DNA from: Bin87 sp965220265
GTDB lineage: Bacteria; Chloroflexota; Dehalococcoidia; Lucifugimonadales; UBA3495
Length of the DNA: 64,000 nucleotides
Direction: 5' to 3'
NCBI GenBank assembly: GCA_965220265.1
Contig: CBDCPM010000004.1
Span: 992,001-1,056,000 of the forward strand
Below the pieces are notes generated by a model. It had not been told where the DNA came from. It worked only from the letters and a program-made list of their open reading frames with translations, and made no database searches. This document shows positions 60,602-64,000 of the stretch, piece after piece. Within the stretch, counting starts at the first letter, position 1. Each line of letters begins with the position of its first letter. The translations under genes and the position numbers were made by a program.

Positions 60602-61327
60602 ATGATGAGAGTGCGTTGCCTATCCCTGAGCGCTGTTTGTCACAAAAAACTTCACAATTGGAGGTATTTTTGTCGGTACTGTGATGCAATTCCTGACCGG
60701 ACGGAGGTTGCTAATGCAGTACATGAGCCTATACACAGCCTGATCGTTATTGTTGCCCTATATGGAGCAACTGATATCCGCCTTCAGGTTTGCGGTGATG
60801 GTGAATGAGCGCAATCACAACTTTTTCTTGACGAACGTGAGCAACGGGACGTTGTTTGGGGAATCGACGAAATGACATACGCTGCGGCTAAAGCTCAATT
60901 CAGCGATGTCGCTGAAGTGGTCATTGGCGAAGAATCAAACCAAAATTTCATCAACGTCAACCAAGAGGTGGTACTTAAGTTGGTGGACACGGCTCTGGCA
61001 GGTGGCCCGCAATCGATGGATATGGAAATTGAACTTGAAGTGGGACCTGATACCCCTCGGTTACACTTGCAGTTGGGATGCGCTGAGGCGGAGGTTGCCG
61101 AACATCAAGAAAGTTTGGATGCTCTGTACTTTCGGAAAAATGTGGGATTGCTGACCGAGTCAGCGTACAAAGAAGGCGTCTCGGCCGTGGGTTCTGTTGC
61201 ATTTTGCAGGGTAGCCGGGCTACGATTCGGCAAGCGAAAGCCCGCGTCACACTTTCCACGGACGACGGGGGCAAATAAGGGGCGCGAGCGAATGGCTCGC
61301 TTGCGCGTTGTAACACAGGAGGTTTTT
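60602..61327 (+). pseudogene. Stop-interrupted gene with LHLQLG domain
   Basis: One frame reads from about 60602 through F-C-R-Y-C-D-A-I-P-D...V-C-G-D-G-E, meets TGA at 60806-60808, and goes on coding-like (L-F-L-D-E-R-E-Q-R-D-V-V-W-G-I-D-E) into ATG 60872. It then contains P-R-L-H-L-Q-L-G-C...H-Q-E-S-L-D-A-L-Y. This last block is shared with the protein at 63404. The part after 61150 is less protein-like. An alternative call is one 283-residue gene 60872-61723 running into the next entry, since no stop separates them. Confidence 0.5.
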
Positions 61328-61723
61328 ATGAACTGTCCGAAGTGCGGTGCCTGCAATTACCGGATTGTTTCAATTGACGAAGACCGGACTGTCTTGGGTT
61401 GCGAGATGGAAGGGTGCGGCTTTAGCGGCCCTGTGCAAGCGTTCAACTTTGGGATTGACGCCACAGAATCAGAACAGGACAAAGAAGCACGGGGGAAATG
61501 GTACGAGAACTGCATCCAATTGTCGCTGGAGGATGCTGGTCGTACGGTGCTTCCGCAACCCCAGATCAGCGGGAAAACGCCAGATATGAAGGTGGACGAC
61601 AACTTCATCATCGGATGGCGACCGGGACTTTGCGCGGGAAACGCAAGAAAAAGGCGGTGCTTGGCGTCCCCGCCGCCTGTCATCGCTGGGGCTGTCTTGC
61701 AGCATAGACCGGGTTTTGAATGA
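61328..61723 (+). CDS. Small zinc-ribbon protein
   Basis: About 131 residues from ATG 61328, which has AGGAGG five bases upstream. C-P-K-C near residues 3-6 and C-E-M-E-G-C near 25-30 form a zinc ribbon, followed by F-N-F-G-I-D-A-T-E-S and an E/K-rich helix. The last 40 residues (R-R-C-L-A-S-P-P-P-V) look like an out-of-frame extension, so a frameshift near 61620 is possible. Function unknown; GC content is lower than in the core part of the window. Confidence 0.6.
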   Translation: MNCPKCGACNYRIVSIDEDRTVLGCEMEGCGFSGPVQAFNFGIDATESEQDKEARGKWYENCIQLSLEDAGRTVLPQPQISGKTPDMKVDDNFIIGWRPGLCAGNARKRRCLASPPPVIAGAVLQHRPGFE

Positions 61724-62126
61724 GAAGGCCGGCACATATCGATCACTGGTGGTTTACGGAGGGTACGGATACGTCGTCGCTGTCTACGATGGCGACAGTT
61801 TTGCCGACTTTCCGCCGTACCCATACGGACAGGAGGAATCTGCCAGTTGGTCCAGTTGGTTCAGGCTCAACTCCCACGTGTCGGGCATCCTATATTCCTG
61901 TTGGCAGAAAAAGCACCATTACGTACCTAACCCGTTCGCAGTTGTGCCCGTTTCGGTTGACCTATTCCCCTTTGCGTTCGTAGGAGAACGAATCGAAAAC
62001 GACAGAGTAGGAACATGGCAAGAACGCCCCCCGCTTGTTCCGGATGGCTACTATTTTCCGCCATTCTCATGGAAGAGACAGGTTGAACGACTTGCGGTCA
62101 GGAGTGACCCCAATGGCGAATGGTGA
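61716..62126 (+). CDS. Unknown aromatic-rich protein
   Basis: About 136 residues from TTG 61716 (no good ribosome site). V-Y-G-G-Y-G-Y-V-V-A-V-Y-D-G-D-S near residue 13, then many Tyr, Trp and Pro (S-W-S-S-W-F-R, P-P-F-S-W-K-R). No membrane segment. It overlaps the next gene by 14 bases, arguing that at least the 3' part is translated. No family recognised. Confidence 0.45.
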   Translation: MNEKAGTYRSLVVYGGYGYVVAVYDGDSFADFPPYPYGQEESASWSSWFRLNSHVSGILYSCWQKKHHYVPNPFAVVPVSVDLFPFAFVGERIENDRVGTWQERPPLVPDGYYFPPFSWKRQVERLAVRSDPNGEW

Positions 62127-62595
62127 CAAGAAAAAGGTCTCACGATGGCCTTTCGTAGCGATGGTCGTAGTACCCCTGGCAATCATAGCGGTCGTTTTGG
62201 TTGTGGTGAATGCTGGTGCAGAAACGCCAGACGCTGAAGTCCCCCCGTCGGCCGATTGTGAAACCATTGTCACGCACCCTGGGACTGAAAGTCTGTACAG
62301 GGAACCTGCGAACCACAAGGGGTCATGCTTCCGTTGGAGCGGACGGGTAACGCAGCGCCTGTCGGACATGAATTTTGTAGTCCAAACCGGATTTTACGCA
62401 CCGTACTCCGATGGCAGGATTGCGGTATACGGAACCGATGAATGTGTCCAACCCGGCACCTCGCAGCGTATTTTGGAGGGCGATTTCGTATCGTTCGTCG
62501 GAGAGTTCATGTTCATCGGGGAGTACGAAATGGTCAGCGGTCCATCGCAGTCGTGGCCTTCCGTAGATTGTCGCGTGGTGCCCAATGAGCCATAA
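62113..62595 (+). CDS. Membrane-anchored OB-fold-like protein
   Basis: About 160 residues from ATG 62113. Basic start K-K-K-V-S-R-W then a membrane helix at about 13-34. The exterior domain has C-F-R-W-S-G-R-V near 72 and I-L-E-G-D-F-V-S-F-V-G-E-F near 119, the strand pattern of tRNA_anti-like/OB folds, with four Cys likely in two disulfides. The ligand is unknown. It overlaps the transposase-like gene by 11 bases. Confidence 0.65.
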   Translation: MANGDKKKVSRWPFVAMVVVPLAIIAVVLVVVNAGAETPDAEVPPSADCETIVTHPGTESLYREPANHKGSCFRWSGRVTQRLSDMNFVVQTGFYAPYSDGRIAVYGTDECVQPGTSQRILEGDFVSFVGEFMFIGEYEMVSGPSQSWPSVDCRVVPNEP

Positions 62596-63388
62596 CTGCG
62601 GGACAACCTGTAAGCGCAAGCAGACGCCCCCGGTGCCGTGTTCCACTTGTCGCCTGGGCGGCGGAAACGCGAGCGGGAAGGGGCGGAAAGCCCACGCGAC
62701 GCCGCAGATGGTCGGTGCGGCGGTCGATATGTACTTTGACGGCATTTCGTACCGCCGCACGGCAGAGAACGTCCACGAGTATTTCGGCAGGGAGACCGAC
62801 GCGGCAACCGTTTACCGCTGGGTTCACGAGCTCACCCGCCGCGCCAACGACGTTGTGGGCGACTTCAAGGTCAACACCGGCCCGGAATGGGTGGCCGACG
62901 AATTGCAGGTCAAGGTCGGTGGTGAGAAGTATTGGCTGTTCAACGTCATGGACTCCGATACCCGTTACATCCTCGCCGCCTATCTGTCGCCGGAACGCAC
63001 CACGCGGGCCGCGCAGACCGTCATGGCGATGGCCCGTGACCGTTCGGCCAATCCGCCGGAGCGCATCAAGACCGACGGGCTCACGTCCTACCAGGGCGGG
63101 GTCAGCAAGGCATTCCCCTTGCATCCGGTCAAGCACGTCGTCAGCCAGGGCATTCGCGCCCAGATCAACAACAACCTGTCGGAACGACTGCAAGGCACGT
63201 TTCGTGACCGGGACAAGACGCTGCGGTCGCTCAAAAAGCGTGACAGCGGACAAAACTATCTCGATGGGCTGGTGTTGAACTACAACTACTTCCGGCCGCA
63301 TGGCGGACTCAAAGGGAAAAGGCCGGCGGAAGCGGCCGGCGCCGAGATACCTTTTGCCAATTGGCAGGAAGTGGCAACGATAGAGTGA
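62585..63388 (+). CDS. DDE transposase-like protein (IS6/IS240-related)
   Basis: A 267-residue protein. An N-terminal C-x-x-x-C...C-x-x-C zinc-like motif is followed by a helix-turn-helix (S-Y-R-R-T-A-E-N-V...A-A-T-V-Y-R-W). The RNase H-like core has W-V-A-D-E near 107, K-T-D-G-L-T-S-Y near 160 and N-N-L-S-E-R-L-Q-G near 198 (D, D, E). Y-N-Y-F-R-P-H-G-G-L-K is the usual end motif. The core looks intact. I see no terminal inverted repeats, and its start lies inside the preceding gene. Confidence 0.82.
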   Translation: MSHNCGTTCKRKQTPPVPCSTCRLGGGNASGKGRKAHATPQMVGAAVDMYFDGISYRRTAENVHEYFGRETDAATVYRWVHELTRRANDVVGDFKVNTGPEWVADELQVKVGGEKYWLFNVMDSDTRYILAAYLSPERTTRAAQTVMAMARDRSANPPERIKTDGLTSYQGGVSKAFPLHPVKHVVSQGIRAQINNNLSERLQGTFRDRDKTLRSLKKRDSGQNYLDGLVLNYNYFRPHGGLKGKRPAEAAGAEIPFANWQEVATIE

Positions 63389-63403
63389 AAACTACCCTGC
63401 AAA

Positions 63404-63730
63404 ATGCAACAGAACCCGGCTGTGATGAGACGCCTCGGCCTCAAACTCCAAGCGTTGCGGAATAACCGCACGCCCGTGGGACCTGAAGGGTCTCTCAACT
63501 TGGTGTTCGGTTCCAACGCTCCACCCCTACATTTGCAGTTGGGCTGTCATCCAGAGGATGTAGCGGGATTCCAACAAGAGTTAGATGAAATGTACGGCCG
63601 TGTTGGAAATGCCACCTGGCAGAGAAATGCCGACGAGATTCGACGGCAACAAATAGTGGCAGCCTTGGAACGCAAAGTACAAGCTATCCAAGAACACAAC
63701 CAAAGTCTCACACGAGTTTGGGGCAATTAG
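63404..63730 (+). CDS. Unknown protein sharing the LHLQLG domain
   Basis: A 108-residue protein from ATG 63404. A-P-P-L-H-L-Q-L-G-C-H-P-E-D-V-A-G-F-Q-Q-E-L-D-E-M-Y near residues 39-64 matches the block in the interrupted gene at 60602-61327. A C-terminal helix (Q-I-V-A-A-L-E-R-K-V-Q-A-I-Q-E-H-N) follows. It begins 15 bases after the transposase-like gene. Function unknown. A terminator lies 140 bases downstream. Confidence 0.6.
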   Translation: MQQNPAVMRRLGLKLQALRNNRTPVGPEGSLNLVFGSNAPPLHLQLGCHPEDVAGFQQELDEMYGRVGNATWQRNADEIRRQQIVAALERKVQAIQEHNQSLTRVWGN

Positions 63731-63870
63731 GCGTCGCTTCCGTCTGTCAACCACTGGGTCAGGACTCGGTCCACAGAGTCCTCTACGAAAAATGAATCCA
63801 GGAACGCCGCCCAAGCGTTGGTGGATTAGCAATAGCCCACAAATTGAATGTCAACGGGCCCTGGAGTTGA

Positions 63871-63899
63871 CCGCCCTTACGTAAGGGCGGGTTTCTTTT
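63871..63899 (+). terminator. Rho-independent terminator
   Basis: CCGCCCTT and AAGGGCGG with an ACGT turn, then GTTTCTTTT. It closes the island transcript. Confidence 0.75.
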
Positions 63900-63927
63900 G
63901 CGCATTAGCAGAGTTTAGGAATCGCCT

Positions 63928-63952
63928 CGAGATTGCCGCAGGGATTGACAGG
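63928..63952 (+). repeat. Dispersed repeat family 1 (degenerate)
   Basis: CGAGATTGCCGCAGGGATTGACAGG keeps both ends of the repeat but the middle is shortened. Confidence 0.55.
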
Positions 63953-64000
63953 ACGCACGGTCACCCATAAACTTAACATCGTATATAAAGATAAAGATTA

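Noticed and set aside
60806..60808. Selenocysteine codon
   Set aside because: No convincing SECIS hairpin at the needed distance; a CAACG-GGA-CGTTG stem lies too far downstream and has a tiny loop. No Sec machinery gene is in the window.

Overview
The window is high-GC bacterial chromosome. It most resembles a SAR202-type or other Dehalococcoidia-like Chloroflexota. This is an inference from gene content: an alternative complex III (ACIII) operon, F420/flavin luciferase-like (LLM) oxidoreductases, MaoC-type FAS1-like dehydratases, an MmgE/PrpD protein, a carboxymuconolactone-decarboxylase family protein, ComD/ComE-like decarboxylase subunits, Uma2 nucleases and PaREP1/HEPN-like proteins. No 16S rRNA gene is present. 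Many intergenic spaces hold short dispersed repeats (core GAGATTGCC...GCAATGACA).

Layout. 1-2061 (-) is the N-terminal part of a surface protein with at least five fibronectin III domains. 2.5-7.9 kb is an accessory stretch: small unknown genes, a PaREP1/HEPN-like gene, a GIY-YIG protein, a 16-copy 24-bp tandem array, and a phage remnant (zinc ribbon, terminase, portal) with no capsid genes. 8.1-13.1 kb has a Na/Pi cotransporter, an HNH nuclease, a CTAG-flanked miniature element, a HicB-like gene, a second PaREP1 copy, tRNA-Gly(CCC) and a hydrolase. 13.4-17.9 kb is a housekeeping block (rpsO, pnp with a long RGG tail, a cytidylate-kinase-like gene). 18-36 kb is mostly catabolic single genes and short operons, broken by an IS5-family insertion inside a probable toxin-antitoxin locus, and includes an XRE-ImmA two-gene unit.

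37.9-52.4 kb (-) is a bioenergetic block. A cytochrome c maturation operon (ccmH, ccmF, CcmI-like, membrane protein, TlpA-like thioredoxin) lies downstream of an ACIII operon: small membrane protein, pentaheme ActA, ActB split into molybdopterin-like and ferredoxin proteins, two NrfD-type membrane subunits, two ActD and ActE. Ccm supplies covalent haem attachment and ACIII passes quinol electrons to downstream acceptors; no terminal oxidase is in the window. A COG1569 PIN toxin/antitoxin pair lies between the two operons.

53-59.3 kb holds a PCMT-like methyltransferase with a long C-terminal extension and a tiny coupled upstream ORF. It is followed by a ComD/ComE-like TPP enzyme pair behind a near-consensus promoter with two direct repeats, a ten-unit 34-residue repeat protein, a membrane protein coupled to a ComE paralogue that has lost its TPP motif, and a DtxR-family regulator. 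60.6-63.7 kb is an AT-richer, probably foreign island with a stop-interrupted gene, a zinc-ribbon gene, an OB-fold-like membrane protein, a DDE transposase-like gene embedded in the overlap chain, and a last gene sharing a domain with the first.
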